64,000 nucleotides of DNA, taken from Alphaproteobacteria bacterium UBA1908. GTDB taxonomy: Bacteria; Pseudomonadota; Alphaproteobacteria; Caedimonadales; UBA1908. Below are positions 43,557 through 54,231 of the stretch, piece by piece. The position numbers were made by a program, and so were the translations under genes. The stretch covers positions 13,330 to 77,329 of the forward strand of contig DDGG01000031.1 in assembly GCA_002337525.1 (NCBI GenBank). Reading direction: 5' to 3'. Positions within the stretch are counted from its first letter, which is position 1. Each line of letters begins with the position of its first letter. The notes beneath the pieces were generated by a model. The model was not told where the DNA came from, ran no database searches, and saw only the letters and a list, made by a program, of their open reading frames with translations.

Positions 43557-44918
43557 ATGTGTGATAATTTAGTAAATCCTCGTGATTCCGGCTCCCCCGA
43601 TCCTTTGACAAGAGGGGGGCAGTGGTTCCTGGCGCGCCGAAGTCGAGCTCTTCTCATTTGGTTATGCGGAAGTCTTTTCTACTGTTTTCAATTTTCCCTA
43701 AGAGTCGCTCCCGGTGCCATGGCCGAAGACCTTATGCGTGACTTTGGAGTTCAAAGCTGTTCTCTGGGCATTTTGGGGGCTTTCTACTATAATGCCTATG
43801 CTTCTCTGCAGGTGCCTGTTGGATTAATGTTAGATAGACTTGGATCCCACCGCATTATTCCTGCTGCCATCAGCTTCTGTACTGTGGGCGCTTTTCTTTT
43901 TTCCTTTGCTGAGGGCCTTGCAGAAGCTTCTATCGCTCGATTACTAATGGGAGCTGGATCCGCTTGTGCCTTTATTGGGACAATTAAGCTCATTACCTTA
44001 TGGTTTCCCCCTCACCGAAAAGCATTGATGATTGGGTTGACGATGACTTTTGGAACAGTTGGCGCCACTCTTGGAACAGCACAACTGCCCATTATGATGG
44101 ATTCTCTTGGGTGGCGCTCCTCAATGCAAACTCTTGGTATTGCAGGAGGAGTTCTGGCCCTGATGAGCTTTTTTCTTATTTCGGCTTCTCCAGGAACAGT
44201 GTCAGATGACAAACGTAAAACGAAACAGGAGGCGCAACCTTCTCTGAAAGTTTTGGAGGGTTTAAAAATTGTCATTGGTAAACCGCAAATTTGGTTAATT
44301 GCCCTCTTTGGATGCTTAATGTACGTTCCCCTGGCCGCAATTGCAGATTTATGGGGAATTCCTTTTCTCACAAAAATGTATACTATTGACCGGGGACTAG
44401 CAGGACTTTATATCAGTTCTATCTTCTGGGGTCTTTGCCTGGGGGGACCTCTGGTATCCTATCTTTCAGATCGTTTTCAAAGACGCCGGCCCTTTATGGT
44501 TGCCTCAACTCTTTTGTCAGCATTTGTATATGGTATTATTATTTTCTATCCAGGTTTGCCTGTTTTTGCAATGATAGGCTGCCTCTTTTTAGGAGGCCTA
44601 TTCTTTGGAGGGCAAGTTCTATGTTTTAGCTGTATTACAGAAAGCCTGCCACTATGGACCAGTGGTGTTGCTGTTGGTTTTGCGAATATGATTATTATGA
44701 GCAGCGGCGTTATTTTTGAACCCCTTGTTGGTTTTCTCCTGGATTATTTCTGGACAGGAGAAAAACTGGATGGAATACCCCTTTATTCAATTGAAACATT
44801 TCGGTTATCCCTGTCTCCCGTTTTTTTCAGTCTTATTATTGCCTTTTTTGTAACGCTTTTTATACGGGAATCCTTTCCAAAAAAAGAAGTGTCACCTCGT
44901 TTTCCAGACAGCCCCTGA
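43557..44918 (+). CDS. major facilitator superfamily transporter (12 helices)
   Basis: A 453-residue inner-membrane carrier of about 12 helices. QFSLRVAPGAMAEDLMRDFG (about 45-64) and the following YNAYASLQVPVGLMLDRLGSHRI (about 78-100, motif A-like) resemble the anion/sugar-phosphate-type MFS branch found often in intracellular bacteria, including relatives of the Legionella Pht carriers. The substrate cannot be deduced. The ATG start has only a weak AGGT site. It lies alone between obgE and the elongasome operon. Confidence 0.8.
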   Translation: MCDNLVNPRDSGSPDPLTRGGQWFLARRSRALLIWLCGSLFYCFQFSLRVAPGAMAEDLMRDFGVQSCSLGILGAFYYNAYASLQVPVGLMLDRLGSHRIIPAAISFCTVGAFLFSFAEGLAEASIARLLMGAGSACAFIGTIKLITLWFPPHRKALMIGLTMTFGTVGATLGTAQLPIMMDSLGWRSSMQTLGIAGGVLALMSFFLISASPGTVSDDKRKTKQEAQPSLKVLEGLKIVIGKPQIWLIALFGCLMYVPLAAIADLWGIPFLTKMYTIDRGLAGLYISSIFWGLCLGGPLVSYLSDRFQRRRPFMVASTLLSAFVYGIIIFYPGLPVFAMIGCLFLGGLFFGGQVLCFSCITESLPLWTSGVAVGFANMIIMSSGVIFEPLVGFLLDYFWTGEKLDGIPLYSIETFRLSLSPVFFSLIIAFFVTLFIRESFPKKEVSPRFPDSP

Positions 44919-45085
44919 CAAAAGAGAGTGTTGCTTCATAAAACAGTAGACGTAACAGATACTCTGTCGTATAGCTGGTATTATATTTTTAAGCTTAATT
45001 ATGGAATTTGTGTATCGGCAGGAAATCAATAGAGATTTTTTGTAAAATGTTCCCTAATCAGCTATAAATAGAATCAATGAGATGA

Positions 45086-46141
<1,056 letters not shown>

Positions 46142-46163
46142 CCCGTTTTCAGGAATATTTCTC

Positions 46164-47009
46164 GTGGAAACAGCAAAACCGCTCGCAGGGGGAACTTTAA
46201 AAGCTCTTCCCCTCGTGCGCTTTGTTTTTCAGCGATCCTCTTTCCTGCTCTATATTATTGGGGGTCTTTCCCTGATGATTTTGGATATGCTGGGAAAAGA
46301 ATCCTCCTTAACAATCAAAGCTCCACTTTTACAGATAAATCTCAAGCTTGAAAAAATTTCAAGTTATCCAAGCCAGACCTACCATTATTTTTCAGACAAA
46401 ATAAATACCTTATGGCTTAATAAGGACGACATAGGTCACCTTAAACAACAAGCCCGGGATCAGCAAAAATGGGAAATCAAGGCTCGAATACTTCAACGAG
46501 AAAATCTGCAGCTTAAGAAACTTTTACGGCTGGCCCCTCAAAAAACAACCTCCTACGTTACCGGGGAAATTTCCTCCCGTTCAAAAAGTTTTTCCGAAGA
46601 CAGTTTTCGTCTTTTACTCTCCAAAACAAATACTGTAACCCCATTCAGCCCTGTTGTTCTTGGGAGTACCCTTATTGGGTATGTTAAGGAATGTGGAACC
46701 AATTCAGCTATTATATGCCCCGTCACTGCTTCCCAATCCAGAGTACCTGTTGTGTCGGAAAAAACAGGCATCAAAGCTATTATTGCGGGCCTCAACCATG
46801 GGAAAATGAAAATTCTCCACACACATGAGAACAGCTCTTTTGAAGAAGGTGAATTACTTCTTTCTACCTCGGATGGTGCCCTTTATCCAGATCATTACGC
46901 GGTCGGGCGTATTACTTATCGCGGAACCACTACACCACATGTTGACCCCCTTTTTTCTGCTGCTGCCACAGCATATGTTTTTGTTTTGCCTCCTTTGGAA
47001 CGAGAATAA
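46164..47009 (+). CDS. mreC: rod shape-determining protein MreC
   Basis: A bitopic inner-membrane protein of 281 residues that connects MreB to PBP2. One membrane helix (about 27-44) is followed by a coiled coil (about 55-115) and a two-lobed beta-barrel periplasmic domain with SPVVLGSTLIGYVKECGTNSAIICPVT (about 164-190) and the PVVSEKTGIKAIIAGLN stretch. The GTG start has AGGA about 9 bases upstream. It is 22 bases after mreB and 3 bases before mreD. Confidence 0.9.
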   Translation: METAKPLAGGTLKALPLVRFVFQRSSFLLYIIGGLSLMILDMLGKESSLTIKAPLLQINLKLEKISSYPSQTYHYFSDKINTLWLNKDDIGHLKQQARDQQKWEIKARILQRENLQLKKLLRLAPQKTTSYVTGEISSRSKSFSEDSFRLLLSKTNTVTPFSPVVLGSTLIGYVKECGTNSAIICPVTASQSRVPVVSEKTGIKAIIAGLNHGKMKILHTHENSSFEEGELLLSTSDGALYPDHYAVGRITYRGTTTPHVDPLFSAAATAYVFVLPPLERE

Positions 47010-47012
47010 AAA

Positions 47013-47513
47013 ATGTCTCAACTTTCCTTTCACGAGCGTTTTTTTAAAATACTTCTCAGAAATTTTTTGTTTTTGGGAAGTGCTTTTTCCTTTTATCTTT
47101 TTGACGCACAAACCTGGGCCTTCTGCCTTGTACCCTTTTTTCTGATTTTACTAAAAGATACAGACCAGTTACCGACTCTTTCTCTGTTCTGTATTCTGCT
47201 GTTACAAGATATTGCTACAGGGTATTGGGTCGGAACACATCTTTTCTTATATGGCCTTACAGGTGTTTTTATTGTCTCCCAAAAACGCTTTATTTTAAGC
47301 CGTGGGTTCGTTTTGATATGGATTTTCTTTACTCTTACTGTTTTCTTAACCCTGGGCCTGCGAGAATTGCTCGGTCTTATCGCAAACGTTCCTCTCCACT
47401 CCTTCCTTTCACTTCTCTATGAAGCAAGTTTTCTTTGTTGTGTGTTTCCCCTCTGTTCTCACTTCCTGACACGGTATCTTTCCTTTAAAAAGGTTCCCTC
47501 TCATGAAGCCTAA
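47013..47513 (+). CDS. mreD: rod shape-determining protein MreD
   Basis: A 166-residue membrane protein with about five helices and little soluble part, as expected for MreD. Sequence conservation in this family is low, so the call leans on position between mreC and mrdA and on FLILLKDTDQLPTLSLFCILLLQDIATGYWVGTHLF, where LLQDxxxGxxxG is the MreD signature. It overlaps mrdA by 11 bases. Confidence 0.87.
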   Translation: MSQLSFHERFFKILLRNFLFLGSAFSFYLFDAQTWAFCLVPFFLILLKDTDQLPTLSLFCILLLQDIATGYWVGTHLFLYGLTGVFIVSQKRFILSRGFVLIWIFFTLTVFLTLGLRELLGLIANVPLHSFLSLLYEASFLCCVFPLCSHFLTRYLSFKKVPSHEA

Positions 47514-49323
47514 AAATTCTCATAAGACAGAAAATCGCTTTACGAGGCGAGCCTTCATCATGGCTGGAGGGCAAATTACTTTAATGGGCATCCTGGCAAG
47601 CCGACTTTTTTACCTTGGCGGTATGCGCTCTCAACACTATGGAACTTTGGCAAAAGAAAATCGTATTCGTCTTCGTCTTACATTACCAGAGCGAGGTTTC
47701 CTCATTGATCGTAACGGTCGTCCCCTTGCAGAAAATATCACGAGTCATCGTCTCGTCTGCTATCCTGGTGACTCACAAAATTTACAGGAAATCGTTGATG
47801 CAACACTCTCTTTAGATTTTATGGTCTTACCTGCTTCCAAACGAGACAGCCTTTTGATGACTCTACGTCATCATCCCCGTTTCAGTCCCTACGTTCTGAA
47901 AGAAAACCTGACCTGGGAAGAAATATGTAATGTTGAAGTTCAAACAGCCCACCTTCCTGCTCTTCAAATTGAAAAAGGAATGAAGCGTTTTTACCCACAA
48001 GCAGAAATATTTTCACACATTATTGGGTATGTTCAGTCTCCAAATCCTGAAGAGGTAAGTTCTTCGGGCTTTTTACGCCTGCCTGACCATCGCATTGGCA
48101 AAAGAGGTGTCGAGAAATCTTTTGAAGACCATCTAAAAGGCGTCCCGGGTTTTAAGGAAATCGAAGTGAACGCCCGTGGAAAACTGGTCCGGGAACTGAG
48201 CAAAAAACCTGCTATAAAAGGCAAAGATCAAGTTCTTTCTCTCGATTCCAGCCTTCAACAAAAAGGGCATGACCTTCTTACGGCTCATAAAAGCGGTAGT
48301 CTCGTTGTCCTGGATATAAACTCGGGCGAGGTACTGGCACTTGTTTCAACACCAGGTTTTAATCCAAACCAGTTCATTGATGGAATCTCCCATAAGAACT
48401 GGGATTTTTTGAGGGATAACCCTTATGCACCCCTGACAAATAAAGCTATTCAGGGGCTTTATGGACCTGGTTCTCTTTTCAAAATGGTTGTAGGGCTGGC
48501 AGGCCTTAAGGCAGGGTTTATTGATGCCCACAAAAAAGTCCTTTGTGAAGGGTACGTTGATATCAGTAATCATCGGTATCATTGCTGGCGACGCCATGGT
48601 CATGGCCCTATGTCTTTAATAGATTCACTCAGGGAATCTTGCGATGTCTATTTCTATGATTTAGCCCGTCGTGTAGGAATCGATCGCATTCAACAAATAT
48701 CCTTTGATCTGGGCCTCGGTCACTTAACCGGCATCGAGCTTTTAGGAGAGAAAGAAGGCCTGATACCAGGAAAAAAATGGAAAAAAATAACTTATAACCG
48801 TGACTGGACTGTTGGCGACACAGTTCTTTCCAGTATTGGGCAGGGAGCTATGCTCGCAACCCCCCTGCAACTGGCCGTTATGATGGCCCGCCTTGTAGGT
48901 CCCGGAAAAGCCATAACACCAACACTGCAAAGACATCCTGAAACGAGCTTTAAACCTCTGGCGATCTCGCCAACTTATTTGGAACAAATGAAACTCGCCA
49001 TGGATGATGCTGTGAATAATCCAACTGGAACAACTTTCAGGTACCGAATCAAAGAGAAAAAATATGCCATGGGTGGTAAGTCTGCGACAACACAAGTACG
49101 GCGCATCAGCCTTGAAGAACGCAAAAAACGGGTTCGTCGCAATGAAGAACTTCCCTGGAAATTAAGAGATCATGCTCTTTTTGCGGGGTATGCTCCCCTT
49201 CACTCCCCTCGGTTTGCTACTTGTGTGGTTATTGAACATGGTGGAGGGGGGAGCCGTGTTGCGGGGGCTATTGCACGGGATCTACTTTTATATGCTCAAC
49301 AACTCGAGGCATTCAAAAAATGA
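47503..49323 (+). CDS. mrdA: penicillin-binding protein 2 (elongasome transpeptidase)
   Basis: Bitopic class B transpeptidase, 606 residues, cross-linking peptidoglycan during elongation with RodA. A membrane helix (about 19-36) precedes the dimerisation domain (PERGFLIDRNGRPLAENI) and the catalytic domain: S324-L-F-K327 in GPGSLFKM, S379-C-D381 in RESCDVYFYD. The third motif, normally K-T-G-(T/S), reads Lys526-Ser527-Ala528-Thr-Thr (GGKSATTQV); the Gly-to-Ala change is unusual. The start overlaps mreD, and the end overlaps rodA by 4 bases (ATGA). Confidence 0.93.
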   Translation: MKPKNSHKTENRFTRRAFIMAGGQITLMGILASRLFYLGGMRSQHYGTLAKENRIRLRLTLPERGFLIDRNGRPLAENITSHRLVCYPGDSQNLQEIVDATLSLDFMVLPASKRDSLLMTLRHHPRFSPYVLKENLTWEEICNVEVQTAHLPALQIEKGMKRFYPQAEIFSHIIGYVQSPNPEEVSSSGFLRLPDHRIGKRGVEKSFEDHLKGVPGFKEIEVNARGKLVRELSKKPAIKGKDQVLSLDSSLQQKGHDLLTAHKSGSLVVLDINSGEVLALVSTPGFNPNQFIDGISHKNWDFLRDNPYAPLTNKAIQGLYGPGSLFKMVVGLAGLKAGFIDAHKKVLCEGYVDISNHRYHCWRRHGHGPMSLIDSLRESCDVYFYDLARRVGIDRIQQISFDLGLGHLTGIELLGEKEGLIPGKKWKKITYNRDWTVGDTVLSSIGQGAMLATPLQLAVMMARLVGPGKAITPTLQRHPETSFKPLAISPTYLEQMKLAMDDAVNNPTGTTFRYRIKEKKYAMGGKSATTQVRRISLEERKKRVRRNEELPWKLRDHALFAGYAPLHSPRFATCVVIEHGGGGSRVAGAIARDLLLYAQQLEAFKK

Positions 49324-50432
49324 ATATTGCCCCCACACTCACACAAAAAAAACCGGTCAGCCTCACTGTACTTGCCTTGGTCTGTGGCATCGCCTGCATA
49401 GGTTTTATCTTATTATACTCTGCCGCCGGAGATAATTTTGCGCCCTGGACACACAAACAGATAATACGCTTTGGCGTAGGTCTTGTTTTGATGGTTATCA
49501 TTGCCTGTGTTGACTTGCGCTTGTGGCTCTCACAAGCTTATGTCTTATATGGTCTTTCCCTAAGCCTTCTTATTGGTGTTGAAATTATGGGACGTATTGG
49601 AATGGGGGCTCAACGCTGGATTGACCTTTATTTCTTTGCTCTTCAACCCTCTGAGCTTATGAAAATCACATTGTTACTTGCTTTGGCGCGATACTTTCAT
49701 ACACGTACTTATAAGGAAATTGGTGAAATAAAAAACCTTCTTTTTCCTGCTCTTCTTATTGCGGTTCCTGCTTTTCTTGTCTTGCGCCAACCGGATCTTG
49801 GCACAATGATTATTCTTGCAACTGCGGGTATCAGTATTTTCTTCGTCGCTGGTATGCGTACCTGGAAAATTATAACACTTCTGTCTGGGACAGTTTTAAG
49901 CCTTCCTCTTTTCTGGATGCTACTTCATGATTACCAAAAAAGGCGTATTTTAACTTTCCTGGATCCAGAAAATGATCCTCTTGGGGCAGGGTACCATATC
50001 CTACAATCCAAAATTGCTCTGGGATCAGGAGGTTTTTTTGGAAAAGGCCTTGGAAAAGGAACACAAACCCACCTAAATTTTCTTCCCGAAAAACAAACTG
50101 ATTTTATTTTCCCTATGCTGTGTGAAGAGCTTGGCATTATTGCCGGTCTTGCTTTGATTGCGGCTTATTGCGCTTTAATGACCTACGGATTTCGGGTAAG
50201 TTTTCAAAGCAGAAGCGCTTTTGGACGCTATCTTGGAATAGGGCTCACCACCCTTCTTTTTGTTTCTGTTTTCATCAATATCGCAATGGTCATGGGCCTT
50301 GTACCGGTTGTTGGGGTCCCCTTACCTCTTGTTTCTTACGGTGGGACGGCCATGCTGACATTCACAATGGGACTGGGACTTCTCATGTCAATTTCGGTCC
50401 ACCGTGATTTACGTTTTGGCAGAAACAGGTAA
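49320..50432 (+). CDS. rodA: peptidoglycan glycosyltransferase RodA
   Basis: SEDS-family polymerase of the elongasome; 370 residues, about ten helices. Recognisable segments are GAQRWIDLYFFALQPSELMKI (about 97-117), RQPDLGTMIILATAG (about 158-172), the catalytic-loop region LTFLDPENDPLGAGYHILQSKIALGSGGFFGKGLGKGTQ (about 210-248) and PLPLVSYGGTAML (about 334-346). The ATG overlaps the mrdA stop (ATGA), as in many SEDS/PBP pairs, which keeps the two subunits in step. Last gene of the five-gene operon. Confidence 0.95.
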   Translation: MNIAPTLTQKKPVSLTVLALVCGIACIGFILLYSAAGDNFAPWTHKQIIRFGVGLVLMVIIACVDLRLWLSQAYVLYGLSLSLLIGVEIMGRIGMGAQRWIDLYFFALQPSELMKITLLLALARYFHTRTYKEIGEIKNLLFPALLIAVPAFLVLRQPDLGTMIILATAGISIFFVAGMRTWKIITLLSGTVLSLPLFWMLLHDYQKRRILTFLDPENDPLGAGYHILQSKIALGSGGFFGKGLGKGTQTHLNFLPEKQTDFIFPMLCEELGIIAGLALIAAYCALMTYGFRVSFQSRSAFGRYLGIGLTTLLFVSVFINIAMVMGLVPVVGVPLPLVSYGGTAMLTFTMGLGLLMSISVHRDLRFGRNR

Positions 50433-50555
50433 GTGTGAGAAATATATTCCCTTTAACTTTTAAACTTTCTCATTTTAATGCCTGTTTTTCGGCGGCAAGA
50501 ACATGGAATATGCGTTAGGGTAGTACCTGTACGTTGATAAAAACAAGAGCCTTCC

Positions 50556-51620
50556 ATGACAAATACCAGTGTTGACCGAACTCAGGAATTTTACAAAGCG
50601 CTTCTTAAAAAAGATACAGCTTATGAAGGAATATTCTTTGTGGGCGTCACCTCAACCGGGATTTTTTGTAGACCTTCCTGTCCGGCAAGAAAACCAAAAT
50701 TTGAAAACTGTATTTTCTTTAAAACAGCCCAGGAAGCCCTACTCGTCTCCTTCACACCTTGTAAAAGATGCCATCCTCTTTTGCCTCCCGGAAAAATTTC
50801 TGATCAGGTGCAATACCTTATTGAAGCCGTTGAAGCTGAACCTGAAAAAAGATGGAAAGACAAAGACTTTGAAACTCTTTGCATTGATGCCTCTACAGCG
50901 CGACGCCAGTTTAAAAAATATTTTGGCATGACTTTTGTTGCTTATGCCCGGGCTCGTCGTTTGGGTATAGCCCTGAAACAAATCCGTCAAGGAGAGTCTG
51001 TCCTACAGGCCCAGATTGAAGCAGGGTATGACTCTGGCAGTGGTTTTCGTGATGCATTCTCCAGGATCATGGGAACTACACCAGGACATTTTAGTACAGA
51101 GTCCCTTATTCTAAAAGCTTCCTGGCTGGAAACACCCCTCGGCCCCATGCTTGCTATCAGTGATGAAAAAGCCCTATACCTGCTTGAATTTGTTGATCGT
51201 CGAGGACTTGAGCGCGAAATTGAAAGATTGCGTGACCGTATAAAAGCCCCTATTTTGCCAGGAAAGGCACCTCCTACTCTGTCTATTCAACAAGAATTAA
51301 AAGAATATTTTGAAGGCCATCTAAGAGTATTTCAGACCCCCCTGCATCTTATAGGGAGCCCTTTCCAGCAAAAAGTTTGGCAAGAATTAAGACGCATTCC
51401 CTATGGTGAAACACGAAGTTATTGCGAACAAGCAGATGCCATAAAAAAACCAACAGCGACAAGAGCTGTCGCCAACGCGAATGGCATGAATCAATTAGCC
51501 ATTGTAATTCCCTGTCATCGAATCATCCGTCATAATGGTGAGATTGGAGGCTATAGCGGCAACCCGGTTCGAAAAAAATGGCTTTTAGAGCACGAAATTT
51601 TTCACAAAAACAAAGAATAA
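50556..51620 (+). CDS. ada: Ada: adaptive-response regulator and O6-methylguanine-DNA methyltransferase
   Basis: Repairs O6-methylguanine and methylphosphotriesters and activates the response to alkylation. The N-terminal zinc domain has Cys38, Cys42, Cys69 and Cys72, the same spacing as E. coli Ada (Cys38 accepts the phosphotriester methyl group). An AraC-type HTH region follows (about 85-180, with SGSGFRDAFSRIMGTTPGHF), and the C-terminal methyltransferase domain has the active-site PCHRI with Cys320. The 354-residue length equals that of E. coli Ada. No alkB or alkA is adjacent. Its end is 10 bases from the converging secreted-protein gene. Confidence 0.94.
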   Translation: MTNTSVDRTQEFYKALLKKDTAYEGIFFVGVTSTGIFCRPSCPARKPKFENCIFFKTAQEALLVSFTPCKRCHPLLPPGKISDQVQYLIEAVEAEPEKRWKDKDFETLCIDASTARRQFKKYFGMTFVAYARARRLGIALKQIRQGESVLQAQIEAGYDSGSGFRDAFSRIMGTTPGHFSTESLILKASWLETPLGPMLAISDEKALYLLEFVDRRGLEREIERLRDRIKAPILPGKAPPTLSIQQELKEYFEGHLRVFQTPLHLIGSPFQQKVWQELRRIPYGETRSYCEQADAIKKPTATRAVANANGMNQLAIVIPCHRIIRHNGEIGGYSGNPVRKKWLLEHEIFHKNKE

Positions 51621-51630
51621 AAATCTTCCG

Positions 51631-52749
51631 TCATAGACATAAAAGTATCATCATATTTGGATCGTCCTTCCAGATAAAAGGGCATTCTATCTCTGTTCCC
51701 TGCTGGGGCTCAAAAAACTTTAATGTCAAGGAAGGGTCTATGTAAAAATTAGTAACATGTTTACTACTCTCGGATGTCTGGCCTGTAATAAGACCAAAAG
51801 CAGGCGGATATTGAGACCCGGAATTATGAGCAGTATACTTTTTAAATCCGTCATTCAGTGTCACTGAAAAATCTTCACAGTTAAAATTCCTGGCATCATA
51901 ATAATATTTAAGCCTCAAAAACCCTTCTGAATTTTCACACATTATGCTTGTATAAGCGTCTTGAATTTGTGTAGGAAAAACAGTCCTAAAAGTGTCATTT
52001 TCCAAATCAGGTATCAAAATTATTCTTCCCCCGGGAAAAGCTTTTCTGATCGACCGTTTTATTTCTTCACAAGAAACAAACAAATATTCTATTGTCCATT
52101 GTGTCTCACAGAATAAACCTTCTTTTGTGGGGGACAGGTAGACAGATCCGCTTTCACAATCTCCCCCCAAATGGTATTCATTATGGCGGTCTGCCGTAAC
52201 AGCCTTAAAAGCAAACAATCCATTATCCCGACATTCCAGAATCCAGGGTATTATTGGTAACGTGTCAAACTGAGGAGAGAGAATGACTTTTTGATCAAAT
52301 GGATTAAAATCAAGACCATAATTCATTGGTTGTTTTTTCACAGATGACACAATCTCGTATCTCTCATCAGCATAAGTCAGCAACCACCTGCTGACTCTAG
52401 AAATCAAACCGGCCCCCGGAAGAAAAGAATCAGAATTAACTTTTGTTTCTAACAGCGTTTCTTCAAAATGAAGAGAACACTGTCCAGCTATATGTTGCTT
52501 TAAAAACCAATGTGAACCTGAAGATAGCGCCTCCTTTTCACAAGAAAGAACAACAGATCCACTTTCTGTCTTTCCGTCAAGATAAAACACCTCTCCCGAA
52601 GAAGGTGAGTATTTTAACATTACTCGCCCTTCCTGGAACAGGTCATTACTCTCAAAAGAGCCTTTGGCCTGATTGACAACAACAATCAATAAAGTCAGGG
52701 CATACAAAAAAGATCTCACGAAAAGAACGGCAAGCTCATTGAATCTCAT
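51631..52749 (-). CDS. secreted repeat protein, possibly beta-trefoil-like
   Basis: A 372-residue product with an N-terminal signal (hydrophobic to about residue 27, cut near Ala-Lys-Gly). The mature part carries similar blocks with Tyr/Leu, Gly-Ser-Val and Trp: residues 55-85 (VFYLDGKTESGSVVLS to HWFLK), 191-221 (EYHLGGDCESGSVYLS to QWTIE) and a weaker one at about 144-172 (ending PWILEC). Repeats of this sort are seen in ricin-type and other beta-trefoil proteins that bind sugars, which would be a new guess and not a family match. Many cysteines suggest disulphides. It faces ada. Unknown function. Confidence 0.65.
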   Translation of the reverse strand: MRFNELAVLFVRSFLYALTLLIVVVNQAKGSFESNDLFQEGRVMLKYSPSSGEVFYLDGKTESGSVVLSCEKEALSSGSHWFLKQHIAGQCSLHFEETLLETKVNSDSFLPGAGLISRVSRWLLTYADERYEIVSSVKKQPMNYGLDFNPFDQKVILSPQFDTLPIIPWILECRDNGLFAFKAVTADRHNEYHLGGDCESGSVYLSPTKEGLFCETQWTIEYLFVSCEEIKRSIRKAFPGGRIILIPDLENDTFRTVFPTQIQDAYTSIMCENSEGFLRLKYYYDARNFNCEDFSVTLNDGFKKYTAHNSGSQYPPAFGLITGQTSESSKHVTNFYIDPSLTLKFFEPQQGTEIECPFIWKDDPNMMILLCL

Positions 52750-52901
52750 TTGGGTTGTCCATAAATGTTTTTATGAAGGTTAAAACCTTTCTATGATGTC
52801 CTCTATTTTTCCCTGATGTCAATATTTAGACTCTTTTATGAGTCTCGGAAATTTACTCTGAAAAAATTTAAGGTTTTCTTTTTCCTCAAGGTCAGTAAAC
52901 T

Positions 52902-54086
52902 TTGAGGGACAATGATGAAACAATCTTTGAGAAGCGTCTCGCTCATGAAAGGTCTGTCGTGCCAACTATCCGGGTTCATAAAAAAAAATCTGAAACTTCT
53001 CTTTCTCTTGAAGGAGAATGGGTCACGGCAACATTAAAAGAAGCAGCAAAACTTTTGGAACAAACTCTGGCAACTCTTCCCCTGGAAGAAAAACTTACCG
53101 TAGAGACCTCTTCATTAACAGCCCTGGATACATCCGGGGCCTATCTTATTGAAGACTTGTTTCGAAAATTGACATCTACAGGTATCCAATTGGATGTCGC
53201 TCCTTTTTCTTCGTCTCATCAAACCCTGTTTAAGGAAGTTCAAAAACATTTACCCGGGTGTAAAGAAAAAGTCACACCTCCCCCTGTTTGGCTCCTCTTT
53301 CTAAACAGACTTGGAGAAAAAACATGTGATATGCAAAGAGAAGCCCTTTTTTTACTTTCTTTTTTAGGGGAAGTCATTCTCAATCTTGGAGCCCATATCA
53401 GACGTCCTGGCCTCCTTAGAAAAGTTTCTCTTCTATCTCATATTCAGAAAGTAGGGTTTCAGGCTTTACCTATTATAGGGCTTATTGCCTTTTTAATCGG
53501 CATTGTTCTTGTCTATCAAGGAGCCCAACAGCTTAAACGTTTTGGTGCAGAAATTTTCACCATTGATCTCTTAGCTGTTTCTGTCCTGAGAGAAATAGGA
53601 GTTCTGCTCACTGCTATTGTTGTTGCAGGACGGTCAGGAAGTGCCTTCACAGCCCAAATCGGAACAATGTCTTTAAATCAGGAAACAGATGCCATGCGGG
53701 TCATGGGCCTTGACCCTATTCGCTATCTTGTCATTCCAAGACTTCTGGCTCTTTTAATTGCATTACCCTTGCTTGTTTTTTTCGCAAATATTGTAGCCTT
53801 GATAGGAGGCGCCTTTATGGGATCTGCCCTTATTGGAGTCGATTTTGATCAATTTTTTCAACATCTTAATCTCACTATAAAACCATGGACTTTTTGGACA
53901 GGTATGATCAAGGCACCGGTTTTTGCCTTTGTCATTGCTCTTGTTGGTTGCTTTGAAGGTCTCCGCGTGACAGGAGGAGCCGATAGCGTTGGACGCCATA
54001 CAACGAGTGCTGTTGTTAAATCAATTTTTCTTGTTATCGTTCTGGATGCAGCCTTTTCCATTTTATATTCTGTGATTGGAATTTAG
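52902..54086 (+). CDS. MlaE-family ABC permease with N-terminal STAS domain
   Basis: Inner-membrane permease of the MlaE/YrbE lipid-transport family; 394 residues. The first about 125 residues form a STAS-like cytoplasmic domain (SLSLEGEWVTATL, TALDTSGAYLIEDLF). The permease part has six helices and the signature VREIGVLLTAIVVAGRSGSAFTAQIGTM (about 228-255) followed by TDAMRVMGLDPIRYLVIPRLLA. The TTG start at 52902 has AAGG 10 bases upstream; a GTG at 52959 has AAAGG 6 bases upstream and is a strong alternative. The usual MlaF and MlaD genes are absent; clpP follows. Confidence 0.87.
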   Translation: MRDNDETIFEKRLAHERSVVPTIRVHKKKSETSLSLEGEWVTATLKEAAKLLEQTLATLPLEEKLTVETSSLTALDTSGAYLIEDLFRKLTSTGIQLDVAPFSSSHQTLFKEVQKHLPGCKEKVTPPPVWLLFLNRLGEKTCDMQREALFLLSFLGEVILNLGAHIRRPGLLRKVSLLSHIQKVGFQALPIIGLIAFLIGIVLVYQGAQQLKRFGAEIFTIDLLAVSVLREIGVLLTAIVVAGRSGSAFTAQIGTMSLNQETDAMRVMGLDPIRYLVIPRLLALLIALPLLVFFANIVALIGGAFMGSALIGVDFDQFFQHLNLTIKPWTFWTGMIKAPVFAFVIALVGCFEGLRVTGGADSVGRHTTSAVVKSIFLVIVLDAAFSILYSVIGI

Positions 54087-54158
54087 GATTTTTCCCTCAT
54101 TCAAAATGACTTTTTAGAACCAATTTATAAAAAAATGGCGTTTTAACTCGTTCTTGTA

Positions 54159-54187
54159 TTGATTAAGAGGAATCTCCTGCTTAAGAT
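54159..54187 (+). promoter_or_regulatory. promoter of clpP
   Basis: TTGATT (54159-54164) and TAAGAT (54182-54187) with a 17-base spacer, 44 bases before the clpP start. No heat-shock sigma-32 consensus is seen. Confidence 0.4.
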
Positions 54188-54231
54188 GATGGGTATATAA
54201 AATTATAATTATTTTGAGTCAGGAGCCTATA

